DNA of 64,000 bases from Nitrosomonas sp. PY1 (GTDB taxonomy: Bacteria; Pseudomonadota; Gammaproteobacteria; Burkholderiales; Nitrosomonadaceae): the NCBI RefSeq assembly GCF_022836435.1, contig NZ_BQXC01000001.1, positions 1,872,121 to 1,936,120 of the forward strand. Reading direction: 5' to 3'. Positions 7,457-16,467 of this stretch are shown in pieces. The notes below the pieces were generated by a model. That model was not told the DNA's origin and searched no databases. It saw nothing but the letters and a program-made list of their open reading frames with translations. A program made the translations under genes and the position numbers. Positions within the stretch are counted from its first letter, which is position 1. Each line of letters starts with the position of its first letter.

Positions 7457-7789
7457 GATTTCCTCCGGTGAAAGTTTCGTCAGCCTTTCGTTTTATTCGA
7501 TAAAACCACTATCTGAAAATTGAACCCTCAGAGTCACAGCACAAAAAATTGTTGGTATATTTCAAAACCTAAGAAAACAAAATCATTACGAAACAATCAT
7601 CATAAAGTTATTTGCGGTTCCCCCTCCCGCATTTTTTGATACTTTCGATCTACCATCAGAATCACTAATCCGATTGGGTCTGTATTGACTATACTGTCAG
7701 ACTCAGAACTACTAGAATTAAAAATTATGGTAATTAGATAACGTCACTCATGATAAGGCTAAGTCCGTTAACGTCATTAAATATACATG
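7457..7789. other. Intergenic region without a recognisable gene
   Basis: These 333 bp are AT-rich and presumably hold the promoter of the small two-gene unit, for which I cannot assign boxes. The only structure I see is a direct repeat of TAACGTCA at 7739-7746 and 7769-7776, 30 bp apart (about three helical turns), beyond the 3' end of the decarboxylase gene. No RNA gene was recognised. Confidence 0.4.
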
Positions 7790-8962
7790 TTAATCTATAT
7801 AAATAGTTTTAAGCGGTGGAAAACCGTTAAATTCAACCGATGAGTATGAGTTGGTGTAAGCCCCCGTCGTCAGCCAGTAAAGCTTGTCTCCAATAGCTAG
7901 ATTTTGTGGAAGCTTGTAACCTGATTGCTCGTACATGATATCGGTTGAATCACAAGTGGGGCCTGCTAATATCACGGTCCCTTCATCATCGTTACGCTCC
8001 ATCTTCGGTGTATAAACCGGGTATTTGATTGCCTCACCTAAGGTTTCAATCAAGCCCTGAAATAAACCGACATCAGAATAGACCCAGCGTGTCAGATCAG
8101 TACGAGATTTCCGAGAAATCAATACTACTTCGGAGACTAAAACCCCCGAACCTGCCACTAATGATCTACCGGGTTCAAGAATAATCTCGGGAATATCGTC
8201 TCCATGGTCATCCTTAAGGTATCGAATGATTTCTTCAGCATACACTTTAAATGGATTAACCTCGGAAATATAGTTTGCCGGAAAACCACCCCCCATATTG
8301 ATCATTTTCAGCAGAATATCTTCTTCATATTTCATCCAGTCAAACATATATTTGACTTTTGATAGCGCGTCATCCCATACAGCAATATCCTTTTGTTGAC
8401 TGCCGACATGGAAAGAAATGCCATAGGGCTCTAAACCAAGCTTCTTGGCATTCACCAACAAATCAATCGCCATATCCGGATGACAACCAAATTTACGTGA
8501 TAACGGCCACTCAGCGGTATCCCCGCCTTCTACCAAAATACGAACAAAAACCCGTGAACCTGGTGCATTCTCGGCAATCTTCTGTATATCAGCCTTTGAG
8601 TCGGTGGCATAAAGACGCACACCTTTGTCATAAGCATACTTGATATGGGCTGCTTTTTTGATAGTGTTACCATAAGAAACTCGATCAGGTGTAACTCCGC
8701 TATCAAATACCCGATCTAGTTCAAATATAGATGCACAGTCAAAATTGGATCCCAAGTCACGCAATAAATTAATTACAGGAACTCCAGGATTCGCTTTCAT
8801 GGCGTAATGAATCTTTGCATTGGGAAAATACGTCACCATTTCTTCAAATTTTTGCTTAATCAGCGATAAATCTACGAGCAAAAATGGTGTTTCATACTCA
8901 GCCGCAATCTTCTGGAATTTTTGCCATTGCACTTCTGAGAAGTAATCTTTGATTTTGATCAT
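7790..8962 (-). CDS. PLP-dependent ornithine/diamino-acid decarboxylase (fold type III)
   Basis: The 390-residue protein belongs to the alanine-racemase-fold decarboxylases (eukaryote-type ODC and relatives). The PLP lysine is K56 in HYAMKANPG. The phosphate-binding glycine segment is MGGGFP, the substrate-binding EPGRSLVAGSG follows, and the dimer-interface catalytic cysteine is C337 in GPTCDSTD. The length fits ODC (about 390-400) rather than LysA (about 415-420), so the likely reaction is ornithine to putrescine, although lysine or mixed specificity cannot be excluded by eye. It is a single cytoplasmic gene, preceded by 168 bp containing a short inverted repeat at 9033-9046. The frame shows no damage. 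Confidence 0.85.
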   Translation of the reverse strand: MIKIKDYFSEVQWQKFQKIAAEYETPFLLVDLSLIKQKFEEMVTYFPNAKIHYAMKANPGVPVINLLRDLGSNFDCASIFELDRVFDSGVTPDRVSYGNTIKKAAHIKYAYDKGVRLYATDSKADIQKIAENAPGSRVFVRILVEGGDTAEWPLSRKFGCHPDMAIDLLVNAKKLGLEPYGISFHVGSQQKDIAVWDDALSKVKYMFDWMKYEEDILLKMINMGGGFPANYISEVNPFKVYAEEIIRYLKDDHGDDIPEIILEPGRSLVAGSGVLVSEVVLISRKSRTDLTRWVYSDVGLFQGLIETLGEAIKYPVYTPKMERNDDEGTVILAGPTCDSTDIMYEQSGYKLPQNLAIGDKLYWLTTGAYTNSYSSVEFNGFPPLKTIYID

Positions 8963-9032
8963 GGTGATTTCTCTCTGTGACCAGTGTTATAGATGGGTAC
9001 CTTGTTGAATTAAAAAAGTACGAATATTGCTA

Positions 9033-9046
9033 CTAGCGACCGCTAG
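9033..9046. repeat. Short perfect inverted repeat between decarboxylase and hpnG
   Basis: CTAGCG-AC-CGCTAG lies in the 168-bp gap. Read on the minus strand it follows hpnG, and a TTTTTT run comes about 14 nt later, so it may be a weak terminator. It may instead be an operator of the decarboxylase gene. Confidence 0.3.
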
Positions 9047-9130
9047 CTAATGCTACTTTAAAATTCAAATGAAACACTGCAAATTTTCCATGGATGGCAA
9101 TCGAGATGATTATAGGACGAGAATTGTACC

Positions 9131-9832
9131 TCAGCTTGCCAAGTCAGGGCCAGCGGCTTGTATCACTCGGGACAAGGTTTTACAGGCTGCACGCATACCC
9201 AACCCCATTTGGAGAAGTGTACCGATTGGAATCGATCGGTTAAGGACTAATGTGAGAACGCGAAACAGATTGGCGCTACCATCTGGCTTAACGGCATTAA
9301 GCAATGCGCCAGGTGGCGAAAATTCGACAGGATCAACGATGGCACGTACCGCAATGAAAGGAATCGCAGCATCTGCTGCAACTGTTGCAACCGCGCTGCT
9401 TTCCATATCCACAGCACAAGCACCTGTTATTTCCGCAAGATTAAGCTTGGATTCCATTGTAGTGAGCGGCTCAACACTATTTACCAACACACCATTAACG
9501 ATTACTGTGTTGCTGGATAACCGATGCTGTAGGTGATTGCGCCAATCTAATGCAACTGGTAATAAATTTTCACCGTAAACCGCATCTGGCAGCACTAGAT
9601 CGCCTGGTTTGAGCTGCGCATCCAATGCACCTGCTACACCAAAACTTACCAATCTCGTTACCCCAGCATCGCATAGCTGCTTTGCAGCTTTTCTTGCTGA
9701 TTCAGCCCCCATACCGCTAAGCCATAGCATCGTATGCTGGTTAATTACAATTTTTTTGTTCATTGGGATAGGCAGTGACGTTACACAGCGCGCTTCGGCA
9801 CGTAACGCCACCACCAAGCCAGTTATATCCAC
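9131..9832 (-). CDS. hpnG: Hopanoid-associated nucleoside phosphorylase HpnG
   Basis: The 233-residue protein has the purine/uridine phosphorylase fold of the MTA/SAH nucleosidase family: the N-terminal strand GLVVALRAEAR, the glycine turn SGMG, the core FGVAGALDAQLKPGDLVLP, and the nucleoside-binding acidic motif AVDMESSAVA. In hopanoid producers the HpnG member removes adenine from adenosylhopane during synthesis of extended hopanoids. That role is strongly supported here because it lies 4 bp after the squalene-hopene cyclase gene, in one transcription unit. The length is normal, and the start ATG 9832 falls right at the shc stop, suggesting translational coupling. Without the neighbour it could be read as a general nucleosidase. 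Confidence 0.88.
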   Translation of the reverse strand: MDITGLVVALRAEARCVTSLPIPMNKKIVINQHTMLWLSGMGAESARKAAKQLCDAGVTRLVSFGVAGALDAQLKPGDLVLPDAVYGENLLPVALDWRNHLQHRLSSNTVIVNGVLVNSVEPLTTMESKLNLAEITGACAVDMESSAVATVAADAAIPFIAVRAIVDPVEFSPPGALLNAVKPDGSANLFRVLTLVLNRSIPIGTLLQMGLGMRAACKTLSRVIQAAGPDLAS

Positions 9833-9836
9833 CGAA

Positions 9837-11828
9837 TCAATCTCGGGTCAGTACACGATAACGTGCAAGCGCCCATAATGGGAAAAACTTTGAGTACCCA
9901 TAGTAACGCAAGTAGAATACTCGCGGAAAACCTGGTGCAGTAAACCAAGGTTCGTCCCACAAGTGATTATGTTCTTGCTGTGACAATATATAATTAATTC
10001 CTCTGCGAACCGATTCACTTTTGACTTCACCGGCTGCCATGAGTCCCAATACTGCCCAAGCAGTTTGGAAAGTCGTACTAGTTTTAAGAAATTGACCCGC
10101 TATCTTTTCATCAAGATAAGAATCATTCGTTTCGCCCCATCCCCCATCAACACGCTGTACTGACTCTAACCACTGCACAGCTCGGCGCACAGATGCATGC
10201 TGCATATCAAATTTGGCCAAATAAAAAGCTTCCAACACAGACCAAGTACCATAAATATAATTGGTCCCCCAGCGACCAAACCAAGAACCATTAGATTCTT
10301 GTTCGCGTAGCAGAAAACCTATGCCTCGCCATACCTCCAATTGATGCTTGCCATATTTACCAAGCAATCCTACACATCTTGCTGTCACATCACTGGTAGG
10401 TGGATCGATAAGAGCGCCATGATCGGCAAAAGGAATTTCATTTAAATAATGATACACATTATCAATATCGAAAGCCGCAAATCCGCCATTTTTCGATTGC
10501 ATTCCAGCTAACCAGTTCGCTGCACGCTCTAACGCGTATTCATGTCGTTCCAAGCCGCCTTGTTCTAGCGCCCAAGCAACTGCAGCCGTATCATCTAAAT
10601 CCGGATAGTGTGGATTAGCATATTGAAAAGCCCATCCACCACCCGCCAAATCTGGTCGCTTATCACGCCAATCACCAGGGGCCTCTAAAACTTGCTGTTT
10701 TACTAACCAATCCATCGCGCGGTGTACAGGCTCTTGATCAGTCTCAAGATCTTCTTGTAATGCAAGACTCGTTAACACGGTATCCCAAACAGGCGATGTA
10801 CAGGGCTGACACCAAGCTCGCTCTCCTTCATCAATCAGTAAACCACGAAGTGCGTTGCGGCACTTTGCACGACTGGGGTGATCGTAACTGTAACCTAATA
10901 GAGCGAGCGCTTCATGTGCATTGACTATGGCTGGAAAAATTGCGCCTATACCGCACTCCCCGTTTAAACGCTCTAATACCCAATGTTCTGCAGAATTAAT
11001 CGCTGCTTGACGCAATGATTGCGGAAGCTTTGGCTCATAGCGCGACAGCAAGCGCTCAACCGCCATAAATACCCGCTTCAACAAAGTATCAGGTTTTGGA
11101 AAATAGTTTTGCTCTTCTTCGGGTGGTGTAATAAATAATTCGCGGATATCCACCTTCTTTGGATTAATCGCTTTAGCCTTCAAAGTGCACAGAATTGACA
11201 GAGGCACCATAACAGTGCGCGACCAATAAGAAACTTTACTCAAATGAAACGGTGCCCATTTTGGCAAGAAAATTAGTTCAGCAGGCACTACAGGTACCGC
11301 TCGCCAAGGAATTTGCTGATACATAGCGAGCAGTAAACGTGTAAATACATTCGCTTTTGCAGCTCCCCCTCTTTGTAGAATTGCTTCGCGCGCGCGCTTC
11401 ATATGCGCATCTTCGGGAGAATCACCAACTAATTTTAGTGCGTAATAAGATTTAATCGTACAACTAATATCAAATGCTCCATCATAGTAAAGCGGCCAAC
11501 CCCCATGATTCATGTCCTGTTTGTCACGAATAAAACGGGCAATTTTATTTTCCAGAACAACATCCACTTCATCCATAAAGTGCATCATCAGTATATACTC
11601 GGCCGGAATTGTGCAGTCGGCTTCGAGTGGAAAACACCAATGTCCGTCTTTTTGCTGTAACGCCAAAATGGCAGAACGAGCTTGAATAAATTTTTCCTCA
11701 AGTTCATTGAGATCAACCGTCTCTTGATTGATATGAGACACTTCAACAGAAGTTAGATTGTTCTTTCCCTTCATCGTAACTGATCGTTGATATTGCGATA
11801 TATCATGAATTGCTTGGGGTCTATTCAT
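9837..11828 (-). CDS. shc: Squalene-hopene cyclase
   Basis: This 663-residue protein cyclises squalene to hopene/diplopterol, the first committed step of hopanoid lipid synthesis, on the inner face of the membrane. The catalytic DXDD motif is present at about residue 410 (PDLDDTAAVAW). QW-type repeats include QSKNGGFAAFD, ESNGSWFGRWGTNYIYGTW and QRVDGGWGETNDSY. The length matches the family (630-720). It forms an operon with hpnG. The first 30 or so residues before NLTSVEVSHINQ are poorly conserved, so an internal Met (MKGKNN) could be the true start. Hopanoids stiffen membranes and are common in Nitrosomonas. Confidence 0.96.
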   Translation of the reverse strand: MNRPQAIHDISQYQRSVTMKGKNNLTSVEVSHINQETVDLNELEEKFIQARSAILALQQKDGHWCFPLEADCTIPAEYILMMHFMDEVDVVLENKIARFIRDKQDMNHGGWPLYYDGAFDISCTIKSYYALKLVGDSPEDAHMKRAREAILQRGGAAKANVFTRLLLAMYQQIPWRAVPVVPAELIFLPKWAPFHLSKVSYWSRTVMVPLSILCTLKAKAINPKKVDIRELFITPPEEEQNYFPKPDTLLKRVFMAVERLLSRYEPKLPQSLRQAAINSAEHWVLERLNGECGIGAIFPAIVNAHEALALLGYSYDHPSRAKCRNALRGLLIDEGERAWCQPCTSPVWDTVLTSLALQEDLETDQEPVHRAMDWLVKQQVLEAPGDWRDKRPDLAGGGWAFQYANPHYPDLDDTAAVAWALEQGGLERHEYALERAANWLAGMQSKNGGFAAFDIDNVYHYLNEIPFADHGALIDPPTSDVTARCVGLLGKYGKHQLEVWRGIGFLLREQESNGSWFGRWGTNYIYGTWSVLEAFYLAKFDMQHASVRRAVQWLESVQRVDGGWGETNDSYLDEKIAGQFLKTSTTFQTAWAVLGLMAAGEVKSESVRRGINYILSQQEHNHLWDEPWFTAPGFPRVFYLRYYGYSKFFPLWALARYRVLTRD

Positions 11829-11992
11829 AGTTTTCTGGGGGTCCTATTTAATACAAACATTAAAGAAATGATCAATTTCACTCGAGCTATAAATTATAAT
11901 TTTATGAATTATAGTGCTTTTCCCATAAAATCTCAGCATATAATCATCGAGTATTGCCAAACTCCCGTCATCCTGGGCAAAAGCTCAAACTT

Positions 11993-12808
11993 CTACTTTT
12001 TACCATCTTTATTAAAGGGATTATCCTGAAAAGGCTCGTAATATAAATCCAATGGCAGTTTACCGTCATTCACTAAGAATTCACGTTGTTGCATAGAAGC
12101 TTCTCTCACGAATAGATAAGGGTCAATAGCCGCTTCATCGCGAACTCTCATCGGACCAACCAAGCGAGCCCGTTTATCGAGAGCACCAAGAAAGCCTAAT
12201 GGAACTGTGATAGGAGAACCAATGATAAGACCTGTATAGAAAAGTGCATTGGTTAAAAGACCGACCGGTATGCCTGTAACATCACGTTGACTACTTGGCC
12301 CGAGTAGCGGAATAAATAGATAAGATCCTGGCGTAACTCCCCATACCCCAAGTGTCTGCCCAAAATCCTCGTCATGTTCCTGTAATCCCATATGCGTTGC
12401 CATATCAAACAATCCAAACAAACCAATTGATGAATTAATGGCAAAACGTAACGTATCTTGAAATCCCTGTTTAAACTTACCTTGCAAAAAATCATTCAAT
12501 ACCACATTGGGATATGATAAGTTATCATAAAAATTCCCAATGGAGCGCTGCGCGGCATTCGGCACATAGTCAATGTAGGTATTGACAATCGGCATAAATA
12601 CGGCGCGATCAATGCGGTCAGTAAAATCATACGCAGCACGATTCATATCCTCATGAGGATCGACCGCATCTAGCTGGTGGTCACTCGATTCTGGTGTTGA
12701 AACACAGCCCTGAAAAAGCAAAGCAACGAACACGACTAAAACACACAATAAAAAATGCTTCCTAAGAATACAATCCACTGTAGTTAAAATTGGGATATTT
12801 CTTTTCAT
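11993..12808 (-). CDS. mlaA: MlaA/VacJ outer-membrane lipoprotein
   Basis: The 271-residue protein has a hydrophobic signal ending in the lipobox LFQGC (Cys at about residue 35). A mature domain with the family marks follows: DPHEDMNRAAYDFTD, NAAQRSIGNFYDNLSYPNVV, HDEDFGQTLGVWGV and YLFIPLLGPSS. MlaA is the outer-membrane part of the Mla system, which takes misplaced phospholipids from the outer leaflet and hands them to periplasmic MlaC. The other mla genes are not in the window. It is on the same strand as shc-hpnG, 164 bp upstream, so a common hopanoid/lipid unit is possible. The N-terminal extension before the hydrophobic core is rather long, so a later start is possible. Confidence 0.93.
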   Translation of the reverse strand: MKRNIPILTTVDCILRKHFLLCVLVVFVALLFQGCVSTPESSDHQLDAVDPHEDMNRAAYDFTDRIDRAVFMPIVNTYIDYVPNAAQRSIGNFYDNLSYPNVVLNDFLQGKFKQGFQDTLRFAINSSIGLFGLFDMATHMGLQEHDEDFGQTLGVWGVTPGSYLFIPLLGPSSQRDVTGIPVGLLTNALFYTGLIIGSPITVPLGFLGALDKRARLVGPMRVRDEAAIDPYLFVREASMQQREFLVNDGKLPLDLYYEPFQDNPFNKDGKK

Positions 12809-13251
12809 TTATAAGTATTTTTTCATACTTCTCTTACATCTGACAAAATGCAGTGACCTTGTATTGATCTGTTCTAAAGTGATTGACAGCTTCCGCCATC
12901 AAGACTTTTCGTAGCAATTCTTGTGAAACACTAAATTTATACCTCGTTTTGCTACTGCTAAAAAACATACACACTCTTCTCGAATTTACAAAGTCTAAAA
13001 TTCTTCTCATGGTCGAACTGACTAAACGATCCTCCTATTACCTACCGACAAAGCTGCGGTTTAGTAACCTTTTGCTCAAAAAAATAAAACAATTTAATAA
13101 ATTTTCTTGCGGAACAATTGATTCAGTCAAAATTACACGACCACCTCAATTCATATTTATTGCTGATTAGAACGATTCGTGCACTCGTAAGGTTGACCAG
13201 ATTAAAATTGCTTTCATTTTCCTTAAAAAGACTCAAATCCACCGGGAAGAA
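12809..13251. other. 443-bp gap without a supported gene
   Basis: An AT-rich stretch follows the ExbB-like gene. On the minus strand I see one 58-codon frame (12834-13010, beginning MRRILDFVNSRR), but its AGGAGG motif lies 22 nt from the ATG and the composition is unconvincing. No exbD, which would be expected here, can be found in any minus-strand frame. Confidence 0.4.
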
Positions 13252-13860
13252 TCAATTTTCTCGCTCGCCATGCACCATTTCAATTAGCTTTAATGCTTGC
13301 AATTCCATTTCAAGTACAAAGCCGTCGACTTTTGCACGAAAATAACGGTAAAAAATCATACTCGGTATCGCTACTAATATACCAAACGCTGCATTATATA
13401 ACGCGACCGAAATTCCATAGGCTAATTGCGCTGGATTACTGCCAGTGGGAGAATTAGAACCAAAAATTTCAATCATACCCACTAACGTACCAAATAACCC
13501 CATCAACGGGCTTAATGCGGCAATCGTACCCAATGTTGTCAGATAGCGACTCAAATCGTAGGCAACCGCTCGACCAGATTCTTCTATGGATTCTTTCATT
13601 ATCTCGCGCGATTTTTTGATATTTTTTAACCCGGCCGCCAGGACCTCTCCTAACGGAGAATGCTTCTTCAAACGCTCAATCATTTCTGAATTGACGCCAT
13701 TTCTCTGATACTCACTAAACACCTTAGAAACAAGATCCTGCGGTGAAATTATCTTCAAACGCAAAGCCCACATCCGCTCAATAATGATACCCACGGCAAC
13801 AATAGATGCAATGATGATTGGCCAAATAGGCCAGCCGGCTGCTTGAATCAAAGATAACAT
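13252..13860 (-). CDS. exbB: MotA/TolQ/ExbB-family proton channel protein
   Basis: The 202-residue protein has three membrane segments: about residues 10-30 (PIWPIIIASIVAVGIIIERM), 110-135 (LGTIAALSPLMGLFGTLVGM) and 150-170. Between the first two lies the cytoplasmic loop typical of the family. The LGTIA..PLMGLFGTLVGMI motif is diagnostic. With ExbD and TonB, ExbB uses the proton gradient to drive TonB-dependent uptake. Here no exbD follows, although in many betaproteobacteria exbB-exbD-lpxK-kdsB form a unit beside xseA. The partner must be encoded elsewhere. Which member of the family it serves (ExbB or TolQ type) is inferred from length. Confidence 0.85.
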   Translation of the reverse strand: MLSLIQAAGWPIWPIIIASIVAVGIIIERMWALRLKIISPQDLVSKVFSEYQRNGVNSEMIERLKKHSPLGEVLAAGLKNIKKSREIMKESIEESGRAVAYDLSRYLTTLGTIAALSPLMGLFGTLVGMIEIFGSNSPTGSNPAQLAYGISVALYNAAFGILVAIPSMIFYRYFRAKVDGFVLEMELQALKLIEMVHGEREN

Positions 13861-14145
13861 GCATAAATCTCCTTAATGGCAAATGAATTGGAATATGCTA
13901 CAACAAGGAACATTTTACCCAAATCCGCTATTTTATAACTTTATCTGAGACTTTGACAGTTGATGATTAACTAAATCATGCTATCCAATTCTAGCTCAAT
14001 CGATATACTTTAATTTTTCATCCATAATTTCTATGATTTGCTTAATGATTAGTAAATCCATAAAAGTTGTAATCACTATTATGAGATTACCCAGATACCC
14101 TCTTACCTCTATTTTTCTATTTGACAGAAGGAAACATTGTTATCC

Positions 14146-15498
14146 ATGAGCCTGCCTTACTCGCTAGAAAATTCGACATCTCGCATACTGACCATTAGCG
14201 AATTAAACCGCAACACAAAGCAGTTCTTGGAGCAAAATATCCCTTTATTATGGGTGCAAGGAGAAATTTCCAACTTGAAATGTTATCCCTCTGGACATTG
14301 GTATTTTTCTTTAAAAGATAACGCTGCCCAGATTCGTTGCGTTTTCTTCAATCACAAAAATTATGCAATAGATTGGCAGCTCAAAGACGGCATGCACATC
14401 GAAGCTCTGGCGCGGGTAACTATTTATGAGCCTCGCGGAGATTATCAACTCAATATCGAAACCATACGTCAAGCAGGCCTGGGGAAACTGTATGAAGCAT
14501 TTGAACGATTAAAATCCAAGTTAGAAAATGCTGGATTATTTTGTACCGAAAATAAAAAAACGCTATCAAACTTTCCTAAGCAAGTTGGCATAATCACTTC
14601 ACCTAATACCGCAGCGTTACGCGACGTAATCGCTACGATGCAACGTCGTACTCCCTCTCTTCCTATCATCATCTATCCCACATTGGTGCAAGGAAAAATG
14701 GCCGCTACTGAAATCGCCCATGCCATAGAGATTGCATGCCGACGCAAGGAATGCGATGTATTAATTCTTTGCCGTGGGGGAGGCAGCATAGAAGATTTAT
14801 GGGCATTTAACGAAGAAATTGTTGCACTTGCTATAGCCAATAGCTCTATTCCAATTGTCAGTGGTATCGGTCACGAAACAGATTTTACTATTGCTGATTT
14901 TGTCGCGGATCGACGTGCGCCAACACCGACCGGTGCAGCTGAATTGATTGGTCAAGATCACTCCGAACTGAATCATCATCTCAAAAAGCTATTTGCTCAT
15001 TTAAATCAGAGCGTACTTCACCAAATAGAACGGACGATGCAAAAAATTGATACATTCTCCTATCGACTCATCTATCCAGGAAACAAAATTCAGCGTCAGG
15101 CGATACGCTTACACTACCTAACAAAGCAATTAAACAACACCTGGAAACATGTAATAGAAAAAAAAACATGGAAGCTAAATCAGCTTAGAAAGCACCTTCT
15201 AACGAATAGCCCCAATATCTCACAAACTTTGATACACACAGCAAAACTGGCAATGTCTCTAAACAATGGTTTTTCTCGTTATACTGAATTACGACTACAT
15301 CGCATCAAGTCACTCGATTCACTACTAGCGCAATTGAATCCACAATTAATATTAAAACGTGGTTACAGCATTACGTATAACATCAGTGACGGCTCATTGA
15401 TACGCAGCACGAAACAAATTAAACCGGGCGATAATATTCAGGTAAAATTCGCTCATGGATCCTGTGAAGCACATATCAAGAAAATAAGTAATGTCTGA
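14146..15498 (+). CDS. xseA: Exodeoxyribonuclease VII large subunit
   Basis: XseA with XseB forms ExoVII, a bidirectional single-strand exonuclease in the cytoplasm. The N-terminal OB-fold reads LTISELNRNTKQFLEQNIPL, then WVQGEISN, and later HWYFSLKD. The catalytic domain includes QVGIITSPNTAALRD, LILCRGGGSIEDLWAFNEE and SGIGHETDFTIADFVADRRAPTPTGAAE. A coiled-coil C-terminal half and the RGYSI motif complete the family pattern. At about 450 residues it has full length. ATG 14146 is used here. TTG 14137 is an alternative, lying 4 nt after the AGAAGGA Shine-Dalgarno, whereas the ATG lies 13 nt after it. It is divergent from exbB. xseB is not nearby. Confidence 0.95.
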   Translation: MSLPYSLENSTSRILTISELNRNTKQFLEQNIPLLWVQGEISNLKCYPSGHWYFSLKDNAAQIRCVFFNHKNYAIDWQLKDGMHIEALARVTIYEPRGDYQLNIETIRQAGLGKLYEAFERLKSKLENAGLFCTENKKTLSNFPKQVGIITSPNTAALRDVIATMQRRTPSLPIIIYPTLVQGKMAATEIAHAIEIACRRKECDVLILCRGGGSIEDLWAFNEEIVALAIANSSIPIVSGIGHETDFTIADFVADRRAPTPTGAAELIGQDHSELNHHLKKLFAHLNQSVLHQIERTMQKIDTFSYRLIYPGNKIQRQAIRLHYLTKQLNNTWKHVIEKKTWKLNQLRKHLLTNSPNISQTLIHTAKLAMSLNNGFSRYTELRLHRIKSLDSLLAQLNPQLILKRGYSITYNISDGSLIRSTKQIKPGDNIQVKFAHGSCEAHIKKISNV

Positions 15499-15560
15499 TA
15501 CATTACTTGAGGATACAAAACTTAAATACGCTTTTCTTGATCAAATAAAATAATCCCTCT

Positions 15561-15938
15561 ATGTCAAAAACATTTCTTATTCTAGGTACGCTCAATACTC
15601 TTATTTGTATTTTATTAGGCGCTTTCGGTGCTCATGGTCTGAAAAAAATGTTATCCAGCGATATGCTGGCCGTATATAACACTGCTGTGCAGTATCATTT
15701 CTACCATGCTTTCGGTATTCTTATAATTGGCTTATTATTACAGCACTTTCCCAGTTCGCGACTGATTCCAATTGCCGGTTGGTTAATGCTCGTTGGTATT
15801 GTTCTATTCAGTTTCAGTCTTTATGTTATAAGCATCTCTGGAGGCATACCGGGTCTCGGTATTGTTACACCTTTTGGTGGCATTTCATTTCTGAGTGCAT
15901 GGTTGTTGCTTACCTATGCAATATGGCGAGGAAAATAA
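15561..15938 (+). CDS. DUF423 family membrane protein
   Basis: The 125-residue protein consists of four hydrophobic segments and carries the DUF423 (YgdD-like) marks: GAFGAHGLKK near residue 21, YNTAVQYHFYHAFGIL in the middle, and the late TPFGGISFLSAWLLL. It is an inner-membrane protein with no established biochemical role. It lies 62 bp after xseA and 10 bp before dsbB on the same strand, so the three probably share a transcript. Confidence 0.88.
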   Translation: MSKTFLILGTLNTLICILLGAFGAHGLKKMLSSDMLAVYNTAVQYHFYHAFGILIIGLLLQHFPSSRLIPIAGWLMLVGIVLFSFSLYVISISGGIPGLGIVTPFGGISFLSAWLLLTYAIWRGK

Positions 15939-15948
15939 TAGCTATTAA

Positions 15949-16446
15949 ATGAGATTAATCTTTTTATTAATTTTTTTAAGCTGCATTAGTCTTTTAGGCT
16001 ACGCGCAGTACCTACAGCACGTCCAAGGATTATTACCATGCCCATTGTGCGTAGCGCAGCGCGTTGCTTATTGGCTGATCGGTGTGACCGCTTTAATAGC
16101 TTTTCTGCACAGTCCTAGTCTGGCTGGGAGTCGCTTCTACAGCATTTTTATAATGCTTTTCGCTTTCGTGGGAGGTATTGTCGCTATCCGTCATGCATGG
16201 CTCATACGCTATCCGGAGTCATTTGAGTGTGGTATCAGCCCTGAAGAAGCCTTTCTTAATGCTTTGCCAATCGCAGAATGGTGGCCTGGAATGTTCGAGG
16301 CCAACGGTGACTGTGCCGATATAGACTGGAATTTTCTCAGCTTAACGATACCTGATTGGTCATTTTTTGCTTTTATTGCATTTTTTCTCATAGCATTTTT
16401 CCTTATATCAAAATACAGGAAAAATCTAAACAATAAACCTATTTAA
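15949..16446 (+). CDS. dsbB: Disulfide bond formation protein B
   Basis: DsbB reoxidises periplasmic DsbA and passes the electrons to quinones. The 165-residue protein has four membrane segments. The first periplasmic cysteine pair is in LLPCPLCVAQRVAYW. The second pair is in the second loop, in ESFECGISPEEAF and NGDCADIDW. These are the four cysteines needed for activity. The length is normal, and the protein ends in a basic tail after the last membrane segment. It is encoded 10 bp after the DUF423 gene and converges on xerD with 21 bp between the stop codons. Confidence 0.93.
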   Translation: MRLIFLLIFLSCISLLGYAQYLQHVQGLLPCPLCVAQRVAYWLIGVTALIAFLHSPSLAGSRFYSIFIMLFAFVGGIVAIRHAWLIRYPESFECGISPEEAFLNALPIAEWWPGMFEANGDCADIDWNFLSLTIPDWSFFAFIAFFLIAFFLISKYRKNLNNKPI

Positions 16447-16467
16447 ACGGAAAATCACTTAACTTTA

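Noticed and set aside
9069..9536. 155-codon plus-strand frame opposite hpnG
   Set aside because: It is antisense to a well-supported gene, and its composition is that of the complementary strand.
12834..13010. 58-codon minus-strand frame beginning MRRILDFVNSRR behind the ExbB-like gene
   Set aside because: The only AGGAGG lies 22 nt from the ATG, the protein shows no domain, and it does not resemble exbD; chance in AT-rich DNA is likelier.
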